Source: Incurvaria masculella (lineage: Eukaryota; Arthropoda; Insecta; Lepidoptera; Incurvariidae). From it: a stretch of DNA of 64,000 nucleotides. Below, one piece after another: positions 46,101 through 50,828 of this stretch. Each line of letters begins with the position of its first letter. Position 1 is the first letter of the stretch. A program made the translations under genes and the position numbers. The notes beneath the pieces are model-generated. The model was given only the letters and a program-made list of their open reading frames with translations. It searched no databases and was not told the DNA's origin. The stretch spans positions 11,865,001 to 11,929,000 of the forward strand of contig OX335645.2 of NCBI GenBank assembly GCA_946894095.1, given 5' to 3'.

Positions 46101-47404
46101 GCATTAACCGAAAACAAAAAAAAAACTATGAGTGCTATGATGCATACAGTTGACGTGGTTATAACATTGCATGTAATTGCGACACTATGCGCCTTGCTTA
46201 GTGACTGATTTGAACTGTTGCATATGATATTAATTGTTTGTTCTTTTTATACTTTTGTAAGCTTAGACTAAGTGGACGTTGAAAAAAAAAACAAGCGGAG
46301 TATCTTGCCAGTTCTTCTTCGCTGGGATTGCCGAACTGGCTAATGGTAAAAGGATAAAATATGCCAAATCCGAGTGCAGTGTACTGTACATGGATGATGA
46401 ATAAACAATAAACAATTCATTTGGGATATTCATCTCAAATAATAATTGTGCGAAGAGAAATTATAAAACATAAAAAAATCACAGATAAGAAATCAACAGT
46501 TAAATTTGATTACGTCTAAAATGTCCAAAAAGTGAGGTAGGAATGTTGTACTTGCACATGTTTATAATATCGAAAAATGTATTAAATAAAATTCGAATTA
46601 AATTTATTGAAAAATTTGGACCGACCCTTACTGTACATCCCGCGTTATTCAACACACTTATGTTACTTTTGCAAAAATAATATTTTAGCCGATAAGGAAA
46701 TAATAAAAAATAAAAAAAATTAATAGTAAAATTTAAACATTAAAAAATAACGGTAATATTTTTTGATTGAAATATCCAAAGTTAGTACTCATACTTTATG
46801 ACTGCTAAAAAATACGTCGGATTTAAGTTATATTTTTTTTACCATGTTATAAAGATTGTAATGGCTAGAATGCGAAATCGGTTAATATGCGTGAAAAGTA
46901 CAGAAATCGGATAATTCCGATTTCTGTGGTGAAAAGGCCTACCACGCGTGTTATATTATTTATTACTATTATGTCATTTCTCAAACTGTTTGAATTCTAG
47001 TTGACAATAAACGGACTGTATTATCTATTGGCGGGGTGGCTCTTGAATGGCTCTCTCCACGCGCAAGCAGTGCACAGAAACCAAATCAAACTTAATTAGT
47101 TTTGATTATGCGCAGTTGTTTGCACTTGGGGACCGGCCACTTTGCACCCTAGTTATAAATAAATGTACTAGGTACCTAAAATCCTTGATCCTGTTATGAA
47201 GAAACTTGCGTATATTCCAAGGCAAGTCATTGTGCCCGTCCACAAGCGGCGTCTCGTGCAGGAGTCGCTCCGCCAACCGCAGCCGCTCGGCGAGGGGGGC
47301 TCCGGGCGGCGCGCGCAGCGCCAGCGGGCCGGCCACGCACGCCGTGCCAGCCACCAACACCAGCGCCGCCACGCAGCACCACTTGCGATGCGCCAGTGTG
47401 AACC
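15958..47404 (-). CDS. DPEP: Membrane dipeptidase (M19 / renal dipeptidase family), seven exons
   Basis: Seen: seven minus-strand exons (47176-47404, 41041-41137, 36636-36768, 35231-35454, 30568-30829, 18464-18539, 15958-16189) have AG acceptors, GT donors and matching phases, and together read through to a stop. Motifs in order are [63 protein letters not shown] and LEDVSTYP, the order of animal membrane dipeptidases. Known: this family is a zinc peptidase that cleaves dipeptides, cystinyl-bis-glycine and leukotriene D4 outside the cell; ligands are His/Asp of HND, Glu of VEGGH and the two His of SHVS and SHSS. Inferred: a type II membrane protein, since a hydrophobic segment precedes the catalytic domain and no hydrophobic GPI tail follows. 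Introns of about 1.2-12 kb are filled with repeats. The start is unsettled: an upstream exon, or an in-frame ATG at 47466-47468 that would give about 438 residues, a normal length. Odd: the Asp of the family G-x-D-F-D-G motif is Gly. Confidence 0.9.
16190..17955. other. Dipeptidase intron E6-E7, left part; simple repeats only
   Basis: Holds a GA-rich microsatellite (16335-16368), a short palindrome gatacagatctgatctgtatc (16568-16588) and a C-rich tract with ccccccccc (17459-17545). The rest shows no coding signal; 16940-17155 has an open minus-strand frame without recognisable features. Confidence 0.45.
17959..18312 (-). repeat. 5S-type SINE, diverged full-length copy
   Basis: In reverse: tail end tgactggacatggatggcta, body (attgcacagctgcattgaac, cgggataaaccttacc, ggaatccaaaccacgg), then the 5S-like region (ggtgacccatccagaact, ttgcttaa) and the box-A-like 5' end tagcccagtgttgcgacgcc on the sense strand. 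Inserted beside exon E6. Confidence 0.8.
18464..18539 (-). CDS. DPEP: Dipeptidase exon E6 (last core strand)
   Basis: 76 bases after GTTGCAG and before CTA|GTGAGT. With the flanking exon bases it encodes [20 protein letters not shown] followed by DGIN. It corresponds to the HLDHIKxVAG-xxx-VGxGGDFDG block of mammalian DPEP1. The position after GLGA is Gly where DPEP1 and bacterial M19 enzymes carry Asp (GGDFDG). It is isolated by introns of about 12 kb upstream and 2.3 kb downstream. Confidence 0.85.
18540..20147. other. AT-rich intron sequence without recognised features
   Basis: Part of the 12-kb E5-E6 intron of the dipeptidase gene. Only short frames with many A/T codons; no repeat shared with other regions was seen. 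Confidence 0.4.
20148..20204. ncRNA. Perfect 26-bp hairpin, possible small-RNA precursor or tiny MITE
   Basis: The arms 20148-20173 and 20179-20204 are exact reverse complements separated by five bases (ataag). The arm begins tgtggcttgggagaacgaat. Length and loop size allow a pre-miRNA-like or hairpin-siRNA transcript, but perfect pairing also fits a very young palindromic insertion. Type is assigned only tentatively. Confidence 0.3.
20205..21421. other. Intron sequence without supported genes
   Basis: 20880-21010 is GC-richer (gcacgcggccgctgcac) but shows no conserved domain in any frame. Otherwise AT-rich. Confidence 0.4.
21422..21545. mobile_element. Short MITE with 36-bp inverted repeats
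   Basis: Ends 21422-21457 and 21510-21545 are reverse complements with a single mismatch (ttcgcacccttgagtagaag shared). The whole unit is about 124 bp. No second copy was found in this window. High arm identity suggests recent insertion. Confidence 0.8.
21655..21880 (+). pseudogene. LINE ORF2 C-terminal fragment (RTE-like tail)
   Basis: The plus strand reads [20 protein letters not shown], then [20 protein letters not shown], then [14 protein letters not shown] and stop. This W-x-x-RA-x-x-R-x-x-W basic tail is typical of the end of the reverse-transcriptase ORF in RTE-like non-LTR elements of insects. Upstream codons ([11 protein letters not shown]) are frameshifted relative to the usual WAGHL pattern. 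Only about 75 codons remain. Confidence 0.75.
21886..22720. other. Intron sequence; a GC-rich plus-strand frame at 22171-22449
   Basis: The 92-codon frame beginning [20 protein letters not shown] is Ala/Arg rich. I do not recognise it, it has no domain signature and it runs against the dipeptidase gene. It could be chance in a GC-rich patch. Confidence 0.3.
22723..23114 (+). repeat. 5S-type SINE, young full-length copy 1
   Basis: Starts gcctcagtggcccagtggcg (box-A-like), then ctctccgaagttaagcaacg and ttggatgggtgacc, which match the internal promoter region of 5S rRNA, then a body (ggttcggattccacg, gtaggtccccttcct, tggtaccatcgcattgga, ccgtgttttccatcc, gtcctggcatggcacc, tattagccatccatgtccag) and a poly(A) tail near 23094-23114. 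Only a handful of differences from the copy at 58225, so this family has been active recently. Confidence 0.92.
23120..24090. other. Intron sequence with a possible LINE 3' remnant at 23800-24060
   Basis: Around 23880-23990 the sequence (tggggttctgtccatgtggc, cctccccatattggtatttg, gggtcctggatttttag) resembles, from memory, the non-coding end of a lepidopteran retrotransposon in reverse orientation. I cannot confirm this without a library search. No gene is visible. Confidence 0.3.
24093..24345 (+). repeat. Interspersed repeat, accggc..gggttccg family, copy 2
   Basis: Begins aaaaaccggccaagtgcaag, continues aagggttccgtaccatcgta and acacactctgtgaaattttc, has a GGAC microsatellite (24298-24322) and ends ttgggtacgaaactctaaaa. 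More decayed than the copies at 5393 and 44308. Confidence 0.75.
24346..26125. other. Intron sequence with a C-rich tract, no gene seen
   Basis: A C-rich tract (ccccccccccccctctcc) lies at about 25775-25810. Short open frames (24552-24767, 25176-25460, minus) have no recognisable features. Confidence 0.4.
26128..26938 (-). mobile_element. Transposable element with ctagctgcggtacc terminus, copy 1
   Basis: One end is actagctgcggtaccaggct and ctgctcgggttag; the other is ttacagatttattattagta. In reverse complement it matches 50790-51755 along its length, including a CATA microsatellite (26787-26813) and the words gattatccgaattttgatga (variant) and gatgcggattgtatctacg. It carries an internal SINE fragment at about 26385-26490. 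No ORF remains. Confidence 0.75.
26385..26490 (-). repeat. 5S-type SINE fragment inside the larger element
   Basis: Sense strand (minus): agcatctctgggaatagtta, ggttcgggatgggttaccgt, ttgaggctggctgtg, cttacttactaggtaa. This is the 5S-like box region plus early body. The same fragment occurs at the same place in the copy at 50.8-51.7 kb, so it was captured before the element spread. Confidence 0.6.
26960..27760 (-). pseudogene. Jockey/CR1-like LINE C-terminus with a 222-bp triplication
   Basis: The minus strand at 27640-27754 reads [20 protein letters not shown] followed by [19 protein letters not shown], the classic thumb/C-terminal motif of Jockey/CR1-type reverse transcriptases (RP-hLEYA-x-x-WSP). 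The following segment occurs three times: the plus-strand word ttccaagattctactactct starts near 26995, 27217 and 27439, giving a 222-bp period. The two left copies are almost identical. Frameshifts make it non-functional. Confidence 0.85.
27761..28565. other. Intron sequence, no gene supported
   Basis: AT-rich. A plus-strand frame at 27994-28263 has higher GC near 28080-28260 but no recognisable domain or splice context. Confidence 0.35.
28566..28964 (+). mobile_element. TTAA-flanked MITE, TTAAGGGCGTGA family, cleanest copy
   Basis: About 400 bp with ends TTAAGGGCGTGACAAAACAT and, reversed, TTAAGGGCGTGATTAGAGTC. TTAA at both ends is consistent with piggyBac-type target sites. No coding capacity; it matches 9768-10285. 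Confidence 0.75.
28965..30149. other. Intron sequence, no gene supported
   Basis: A GC-rich patch (29845-29895, gcgcggcgccagcgacgaag) shows no conserved coding pattern. Near 29560-29590 the words aaatgcaatcagttgttttc and cagccttaa weakly resemble the end of the TTAAGGGCGTGA MITE. Confidence 0.35.
30150..30339 (-). pseudogene. Degenerate tandem copy of dipeptidase exon E5 (distal)
   Basis: The minus strand reads [20 protein letters not shown], again followed by the shared deletion and frameshift. The segment upstream on the same strand (YLSRYLHAL region) is common to both copies and absent from the functional exon, so the second copy arose from the first, not from E5 anew. Confidence 0.85.
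30340..30562 (-). pseudogene. Degenerate tandem copy of dipeptidase exon E5 (proximal)
   Basis: The minus strand reads [20 protein letters not shown], plainly related to the E5 stretch [19 protein letters not shown] deletion of about 20 bases after this point changes frame. The copy is followed by the same intron sequence and GTGAGAT donor as the true exon, so exon end plus donor were duplicated together. The spacing to the next copy is 221 bp. Confidence 0.85.
30568..30829 (-). CDS. DPEP: Dipeptidase exon E5 with both histidine zinc ligands
   Basis: 262 bases after an ATTTTCAG acceptor and before ATAG|GTGAGA. It encodes [19 protein letters not shown], then [20 protein letters not shown], then [20 protein letters not shown], then [21 protein letters not shown]. 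The His residues of DLSHVS and FSHSSA are the remaining zinc ligands of the M19 binuclear site. It is very GC-rich (GCGCGC runs). Two degenerate tandem copies lie just downstream at 30.15-30.56 kb. Confidence 0.93.
30830..32027. other. Dipeptidase intron E4-E5, left part; no further features
   Basis: AT-rich with a short (TA)n tract near 31553-31568. Around 31105-31170 the words ggacttcaaaaggacgaggt and ttttatgtttgttcacg match the fragment near 7373. Nothing else recognised. Confidence 0.4.
32028..32584 (+). mobile_element. TTAA-flanked MITE, copy 3 (cleanest ends)
   Basis: Bounded on both sides by TTAA with terminal repeats TTAAGGTGGCCCATCCCGCT and, reversed, TTAAGGTGGCCCAACCCAGC. The interior aligns with the copies at 480 and 13846. 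It sits in the intron between dipeptidase exons E4 and E5, about 200 bp left of the mariner element. Confidence 0.85.
32808..34092 (-). mobile_element. mariner-family DNA transposon, near full length
   Basis: About 1.28 kb, typical for mariner. Inverted ends: left taggttggggaaaaagtttc, right (reversed) aaggtcggggaaaaagtctt, both continuing to ttcgcat. TA dinucleotides lie at both edges. It encloses the transposase frame on the minus strand. Located in the E4-E5 intron of the dipeptidase gene, on the same strand as that gene. Confidence 0.92.
32978..33910 (-). pseudogene. mariner transposase, disrupted near the C-terminus
   Basis: The 310-codon frame starts [20 protein letters not shown]. It has an N-terminal helix-turn-helix region ([31 protein letters not shown]), the mariner signature WVPHEL, and the catalytic triad in [14 protein letters not shown] and YSPDLAPSD, with 34 residues between the last two Asp (DD34D). 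The end QKPLVAVY departs from the family. The expected C-terminal end ([17 protein letters not shown]) follows in another frame at about 32885-32960. A one-base difference in the A-run near 33003-33007 would explain this. Known mariner transposases are about 345 residues, so the enzyme is probably inactive or weakened. By eye it is closest to the mellifera-type group; I am not sure. Confidence 0.9.
34093..34749. other. Dipeptidase intron E4-E5, right part; no gene supported
   Basis: Overlapping minus-strand frames at 34295-34587 are Ser/His/Arg rich chance frames without domain motifs. The plus-strand frame 34465-34686 is also unrecognised. Confidence 0.35.
34750..34955 (-). pseudogene. Degenerate copy of dipeptidase exon E4 (distal copy)
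   Basis: The plus strand here repeats, in the same order, landmarks of exon E4: a gagagttcg-like start, a ccagggc-tgtc block, a gtgctg-tgagcg-tgag-tag block and a ctccacgccga block. Many substitutions and indels break the reading frame. The copy sits downstream of E4 on the transcribed strand, next to a second, better-preserved copy. Boundaries are approximate. Confidence 0.65.
34975..35215 (-). pseudogene. Degenerate copy of dipeptidase exon E4 (proximal copy)
   Basis: Shares with E4 the sequence around ggtgagagttcgcc, the caagtgctagtgagc block and the cttcacaccgaccagcgagc block (functional exon: cctcgacgccgaccagcgag). The flanking tgccaggaag segment also recurs beside the distal copy, so the duplicated unit includes intron sequence. 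The frame is broken and the VEGGH motif is lost. Confidence 0.7.
35231..35454 (-). CDS. DPEP: Dipeptidase exon E4 with the VEGGH zinc motif
   Basis: 224 bases between a CTCGCAG acceptor and a GGAAGG|GTTAGT donor. It encodes [20 protein letters not shown] then [20 protein letters not shown] then [13 protein letters not shown], and ends in the conserved GLSPFGR. The Glu of VEGGH is the family's bridging zinc ligand, a carboxylated-Lys equivalent in related hydrolases. GC content is well above the surrounding introns. Two decayed copies of this exon follow on the transcribed strand (34.75-35.2 kb). Confidence 0.92.
35738..36040. repeat. Unclassified interspersed repeat, copy 2
   Basis: Collinear with 12811-13170 (see the shared word series given there). 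It ends beside the 5S-type SINE that begins near 36094; copy 1 also ends beside SINE-body sequence, hinting that the two often travel or nest together. Confidence 0.7.
36094..36472 (+). repeat. 5S-type SINE, older full-length copy
   Basis: Box-A-like gtagcccagtggtgcgacgc, then gctgggtaagcacctctgag and gcggttagg-ttgtggatgagtgacc. This head keeps taagca, gcgcggttag and gatgggtgacc-like words in 5S rRNA order. The body and an A-rich end follow. It belongs to an older subfamily, also seen at 14468 and 17959. Confidence 0.88.
36636..36768 (-). CDS. DPEP: Dipeptidase exon E3
   Basis: 133 bases after GTGTGCAG and before AGTG|GTCAGT. It encodes [20 protein letters not shown] followed by [24 protein letters not shown], and ends with one base of the next codon. 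QFW-x-x-Y-x-PC and the run DAV-x-x-T-x-EQ-x-DV match vertebrate DPEP proteins. The neighbouring exons join without a gap in the family alignment. Confidence 0.88.
36832..37120 (+). repeat. Repeat with aactagcagcccgtcccgg terminus, copy 1
   Basis: Starts taactagcagcccgtcccgg and ctttgcacgggca; later cgctcccgccgccccggccg and ggtaccgccgcaaacgctaa, followed by cccgcaatttttaaat. The same blocks, closer together, occur at 42958-43075. Confidence 0.7.
37981..38090. mobile_element. Second copy of the tgctgatta MITE
   Basis: Shares gggcc-tttca-ctactgctgatta, gcttgcaatcaatac and tagtacaagataatcagcac with the nested element at 9985-10112. Located in the E2-E3 intron of the dipeptidase gene. Confidence 0.65.
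38250..38345 (-). repeat. Possible tRNA-like SINE fragment
   Basis: The sense strand (minus) has a box-B-like gagttcgattcccggc preceded by cgctggtgcaataacacagg. The spacing resembles a tRNA promoter. No body or tail can be matched to the other SINEs here. Confidence 0.35.
39125..39335 (+). repeat. tRNA-headed SINE with a (TTAGG)n tail
   Basis: tRNA-like head: box-A-like gttcgtggtgtaggtcc, then tcatgcaagaggttatgggt and tcaaatccaggg (box B). Then ctctttctcagttggataag and cgagctgttccatgg as in the other tRNA-headed copies. It ends in about eight TTAGG units (39290-39333, with one imperfect unit). Confidence 0.7.
39292..39333 (+). repeat. Interstitial (TTAGG)n, the insect telomere repeat
   Basis: About eight tandem TTAGG units with one ttaggtaagg interruption, at the 3' end of a SINE. 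TTAGG is the telomere repeat of most insects. Here it may come from chromosome repair or be a simple SINE tail. Confidence 0.85.
40090..40500 (-). pseudogene. Degenerate Jockey-like LINE reverse-transcriptase fragment
   Basis: The minus strand at about 40330-40450 reads [20 protein letters not shown] followed by [11 protein letters not shown], the NLV-x-FN-x-SKTQ motif after the YADD box of Jockey-type LINEs. Further along (40130-40210) it reads [20 protein letters not shown] then FYKA-stop-IRACVE, matching the F-T-P-x-Q-LL-x-LYKAQVR motif with stops. Multiple frameshifts and stops; clearly dead. Confidence 0.75.
40620..41040. other. Intron sequence next to exon E2
   Basis: No recognised features besides the E2 donor. 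A TATTGTG-rich tract lies at 40973-41025. Confidence 0.35.
41041..41137 (-). CDS. DPEP: Dipeptidase exon E2
   Basis: 97 bases between a TTGAGCAG acceptor and a GCGCAG|GTCAGC donor. The first base completes the Arg codon begun in E1; the exon ends in phase 0. It encodes [23 protein letters not shown] followed by MKQGRIAAQ. The SHTD-hP-R-hxxG-xhxxQ pattern leading into QFW of the next exon is the usual second block of M19 membrane dipeptidases. Confidence 0.85.
41138..42957. other. Dipeptidase intron E1-E2, left part; no gene supported
   Basis: AT-rich, with a G-rich tract (42735-42790, gggcgacgtgggggcgg). A minus-strand frame at 42503-42868 is Pro/Arg rich because of this tract and has no recognisable domain. 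Confidence 0.4.
42958..43090 (+). repeat. Repeat with aactagcggcccgctccgg terminus, copy 2
   Basis: Same blocks as 36832-37120: actagcggcccgctccggct, tcgcacgggta, ggctcccgccgccccg, ggtaccgccgcaaacgct, cccgcaatttttaaat. It heads a longer run of related sequence to 44103. Confidence 0.7.
43335..44103 (+). repeat. Two tandem units of a repeat 3' region, second unit interrupted
   Basis: The unit runs from tcgtagggttcagcctgcgt and ttgcaatgtaagcgg through acatcacattggaaacctca and tccactatttaa to gactttgtt-tatactatgta and gtgat. Unit 1 is 43345-43597; unit 2 is 43605-44103 and contains an insertion at about 43655-43895. Confidence 0.75.
43655..43895. mobile_element. Insertion with aagctattgcatag inverted ends and a GC-rich core
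   Basis: The left end has aagctattgcatagcttcta and the right end gctatgcaatagcttt. The core includes cgatgccggtagtgctactt then cacaccagggggagcggggc then a ggcggcggcggg tract. In reverse, the same core occurs at 50140-50255 in an unrelated element. Confidence 0.7.
44308..44592 (-). repeat. Interspersed repeat, accggc..gggttccg family, copy 3
   Basis: Best-preserved copy, minus orientation. It has agggttccgtacccaaaggg at one end, cacagagtgtgtatttattt in the middle, and cgagtccgactcgcacttgg then ccggttttt at the other end. The two ends carry gggttccgt and acggaaccc in inverted order. Confidence 0.8.
44593..47175. other. Dipeptidase intron E1-E2, right part; simple repeats only
   Basis: Contains the (CCCCG)n tract described separately and a 26-bp palindrome at 46901-46926 (cagaaatcggataattccga then tttctg). 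A (GT)-rich stretch lies at 46060-46080. No coding block seen. Confidence 0.4.
45246..45306 (+). repeat. (CCCCG)n pentanucleotide microsatellite
   Basis: About twelve uninterrupted CCCCG units in an otherwise AT-rich region. It produces artefact frames on both strands and is able in principle to form G-quadruplex structure on the minus strand. Confidence 0.95.
47176..47404 (-). CDS. DPEP: Dipeptidase exon E1: membrane anchor and first zinc motif
   Basis: The exon starts after a TTGCAG acceptor and ends at TTTTAG|GTACCT, leaving two bases of a codon completed by E2. It encodes a short basic stretch (AHRKW), a hydrophobic segment of about 20 residues ([17 protein letters not shown]), an Ala/Arg/Pro linker and the conserved core [19 protein letters not shown] with the His-x-Asp zinc ligands. 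The basic residues before the hydrophobic stretch suggest a signal anchor. The frame stays open upstream through the neighbouring minisatellite to ATGs at 47466-47468 and 47844-47846, so this could also be a first exon whose cytoplasmic tail is made of repeat units. Confidence 0.85.
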
Positions 47405-48085
47405 CTGCAACAAGACACGCGGTCACACCTGCTGCTGTTGTGAACCTTACAACATGACACGCGGTCATGCCTGATGATCTTGTGAACCCTACAACACGAC
47501 ACGTGGTCACGCCTGATGCTCTTATGAATCCTACAACAGGACACGCGGTCACGCCTGCTGCTCTTGTGAACCCTACAACAGGACACGCGGTCACTTCTCC
47601 TGCTCTTGTGAACTCTACAATAGGACACGCGGTCACTCCTCCTGCTCTTGTGAACTCTACAACAGGACACGCGGTCACGCCTGCTGCTTTTATTAACCCT
47701 ATAACAGGACACGCGGTCACTCCTGCCGCTTTTGTGAACCCTACAACACGACACGCGGTCACGCCTGCAGCTCTTGTGAACTCTGCAACACGACACGCGG
47801 TCACATCTGCTGCTCTTGTGAAACCTACAACACGACACGCGGTCACGCCTGCTGTTTGTTCATGTGAACCCTACAACATGACACGTGGGAATGCCTGCTG
47901 CTCTCGTGAACCCTAGAACACGACACGCGGTCACGCCTACTGCTCTTGTGAATGCCGCAACACCACGCGTGGTCACAGGCGCAGGTTGTGCAAAATCTGT
48001 AACGCGATACTATTTTAAGTCTCTCTTAAATCCTGGAACACGACACTTGGTCACATCTGCCGCTCTTGTGTTCCCTCTAATTCGT
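47405..48085 (-). repeat. 42-bp minisatellite upstream of dipeptidase exon E1, about 15 units
   Basis: A unit of 42 bp (plus strand gaaccctacaacaggacacg then cggtcacgcctgctgctctt then gt) repeats with small changes. The minus strand is open for ten units from 47846 into E1 and reads a 14-residue period of the type VTACxVVGFTRAAG. The last unit overlaps the acceptor and first codons of E1, so each unit carries a copy of the acceptor-like ctgttgtag|ggttcac. Units beyond 47.95 kb are more divergent. Confidence 0.9.
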
Positions 48086-48099
48086 TACTAGGATACACT

Positions 48100-48268
48100 A
48101 GCTAGGATGGATCCTGAACCATGGAGCAGCTCGCATTTGTGACGAAATACACTTATCCAACTTGGAAATAGAAAAAAAAAGGTACATGAACAGGGCGGTG
48201 ATTTGAACCCAGACCTCTTAAATGCAAGTCATGTCCCTGCGCCACTAAACTGCGAGCCGCTCAGTGCT
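48100..48268 (-). repeat. tRNA-headed SINE, copy at 48.1 kb
   Basis: Minus-strand sense: box-A-like cagtttagtggcgcaggga, then catgacttgcatttaagagg, tctgggttcaaatcac (box B), cgccctgttcatg, and an end with cgagctgctccatggttcag. The last piece matches the start of the body of 5S-type SINEs (catggttcggattcc). Confidence 0.7.
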
Positions 48269-48269
48269 T

Positions 48270-49620
48270 ATTTACCCTGCAATAAAGTACCTTAAAACAT
48301 ATGTATACTACTAATTGGTCAAACCTACATCGTACTTACTATAAATAAAGAGTTTATAAGCGAAAAGAAGGTCCCACAGCAAAGAACATATACACTACCC
48401 ACAGTAACCCCTCGTCGTGAATGTAAACGGTCGAATCTTGAACGCATTACAGACGAACACAGAGCCGCCTGATAAATGGCGGATGTTCCCCGAAATGTTT
48501 CGGCTTATTGATTAGCCGGCTTCTAATGGTTCGTAGTGGTCGACTCTTGCCTATAGTTTTGTATGTATAAACACGTTTGTACATAAATAATTTCTCAGAG
48601 AATATATCTTATGCTCTTTTTATGAACTTCATAATGTGAATCTAGTATGTGTAGAGTTTTCTATATTTGTATTGGTCTTTGCGTTTAAGCTTAGAGCAAA
48701 TGCTCTAAGCGTTTAAGGCCTGGCGAAATCAATGTCAACCATGCACATTTTAACGAATTTGCGAAGAGTTTTAAGTTATTATACAAGAAATATATAAACT
48801 TACACGTTTTACCACATGAAACGAACGACTTTAACGTTTTATAAGTAAGAAACGACCTTTTATAGAAAGTTCAGATTTATTTATTTCTATTTCATGCATG
48901 AGTTCGGTAGGCTTCGGTCTTACCTAATTTCTCAATGAGGTAAGACGAAAGATTGATGTAAACGAATAAGAAAATCTTTATAGAGATGTGCATGTTAACG
49001 GCAGTTATAATGGATTTTTGTGAAATTCAAGGTCATAAATTTTTAACGGATAGATGTAGAAAAGTTGCGTATCGAAGTTTCATGCAAATGGATCCATTCA
49101 GTTCTCAACTTTGTTATGTCGCTCGTGTGTGCTTATTTTTTCTTTACGAGTAGGTATTTTACAAAATATGTACATACCATAAACATTCAGTTAAACGTTA
49201 TAACTTAACTTATCTGATTTGAGATAAGCGTTATCATAGCAACCGCTGGTCGATGTGTCGGCGTTAAATTTATACTTTATTTAAGAAAAACCTCGCTTAA
49301 AGTTCCAACCAAAAATTTAAAAAGTGATCCTTATAGTATCCGGCCTTAACATTTTTGCTGATGAATGCGTTATATTATTTAATAATTATATTTTCGTCGA
49401 CTGTTAAATATCCCAACAATTGTATTCGGTTTTTTAAAAATTACTAAGGACGACACTTGAGAAATTCGTCCTGCTTTTATTTCGATCTATTATTTGGTCA
49501 CGTAATAAATCGTTTAGGACATAAATACAAGAAAAAAAGCATTTCTTTCTATTTTAAAAGTAACGGGACAAAAAAAAAATCTTAAGAGGAAAAATTATAA
49601 TACTGTTTTAAATAAAGTTA
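48270..49620. other. Non-coding stretch upstream of the dipeptidase gene
   Basis: No upstream dipeptidase exon could be recognised here. A short palindrome cttagagcaaatgctctaag lies at 48690-48709. AT-rich otherwise. Confidence 0.35.
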
Positions 49621-49625
49621 CAATA

Positions 49626-49760
49626 TTAAATACTAGCTGCGGTACCCGGCTCCGCTCGGGTTAGTGTTCGATAAATTATTTCATGGATAAAATGTAGCCT
49701 ACATGGCTGGTCCAAAATAGTTTCTCCATGAATAACCCTTACAGATTTATGATTAGTATG
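49626..49760 (+). mobile_element. Deleted copy of the ctagctgcggtacc element
   Basis: The left terminus actagctgcggtacccggct and tccgctcgggttag joins, after atggctggtccaaaatag, directly to the other terminus ctccatgaataacccttaca, so nearly all the interior is missing relative to 26128-26938. Confidence 0.65.
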
Positions 49761-50828
49761 GATTTTACATTATTATTGCTGTTATGTTATTCACATTATT
49801 ATAAGTGAACCAAAACAACCAAAAAAGGACCAATTACTTACCTACCTACAACCTATAATAATTTAAATAAAAACGAAGTAATTCTTTATAATTAACAGGT
49901 AAGTAACCTATCTATTTAATGAAAATAAAAATGAAGTATCGTTTTGTACGTGTAATTCCTAACTAAAAAAACCTGCCAATAACTATCCTTGAGCCTATAT
50001 TACTTTAAGTACAATGCGTTTTTAACAAATCGCTAGTGCCTTGAAAAGTCGCCAAACGGACACAACTGTCGATGACGTCTGCCCTCACGCGTCTGCCTGC
50101 CCGTGTTCGGGTAGCGCACTCAGCGATGAGGGATTTCTTCCCCCCCCCCCCAACCGCCGTGCGTCGGACCGCGCCCGCCCCGCCCCAGCCCCCGCTCCCG
50201 CCGCCGCCCCCGGCCCCGCTCCCCTTGGTGTGAAGTAGTGCTACCGGCATCGTTTTCACAGCCCCGTGAAAGTTCGAAAGCCCATGGGCATAATCCTACT
50301 AATATTATAAAGGGGAAAGTTTGTGATAATGGATGGATGGATGTTTGTTACTCTTTCACGTAAAAACTACTGAATGGATTTTAATGAAATTTTGCAATAA
50401 TATAGCTTATACATCGGAATAACACATAGAAGTCGCTCATGGCTGATTGCGCTACCCGAGCACGGGCATACGCATGAGGGCAGACGTCATGCCGGTTGTG
50501 TCCGTTTGGCGAATTTTCAAGGCACTAGCGATTTGTTAAAAACGCATTGTACTTAAAGTAATATGGGCCCAAAGATAGTTATTGGCAGATTTTTTTTTGT
50601 TAGGAGTTACACGTACAAAAATATACTTCATTTTTATTTTAATTATATATAGACATTATATAACAGAATTACTTCGTTTTTATTTAAATTATTATAGGTT
50701 GTAGGTAGGTAAGTAATTGGTCCTTTTTTTTGGTTGTTTTGGTTCATTTATAATAATGTGGATAACATAACAGCAATAATAATGTAAAATCTATACTAAT
50801 AATAAATCTGTAAGGGTTATTCATGGAG
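49724..50828. repeat. 1.1-kb imperfect palindrome with arms of about 390 bp
   Basis: The left arm 49724-50132 and right arm 50437-50828 pair in order: ctccatgaataacccttaca with its reverse near 50810, ccaattacttacctaccta with taggtaggtaagtaattgg, and caaatcgctagtgccttgaa with its reverse near 50525. The roughly 300-bp centre holds a C-rich module (50140-50225) and a (GGAT)n tract (50331-50342). The arms differ by indels, so it is not recent. Confidence 0.8.

Noticed and set aside
47400..48085. CRISPR-like array (regular 42-bp period)
   Set aside because: There are no distinct spacers; the whole 42 bp repeats with drift, as in a minisatellite, and the genome is eukaryotic.
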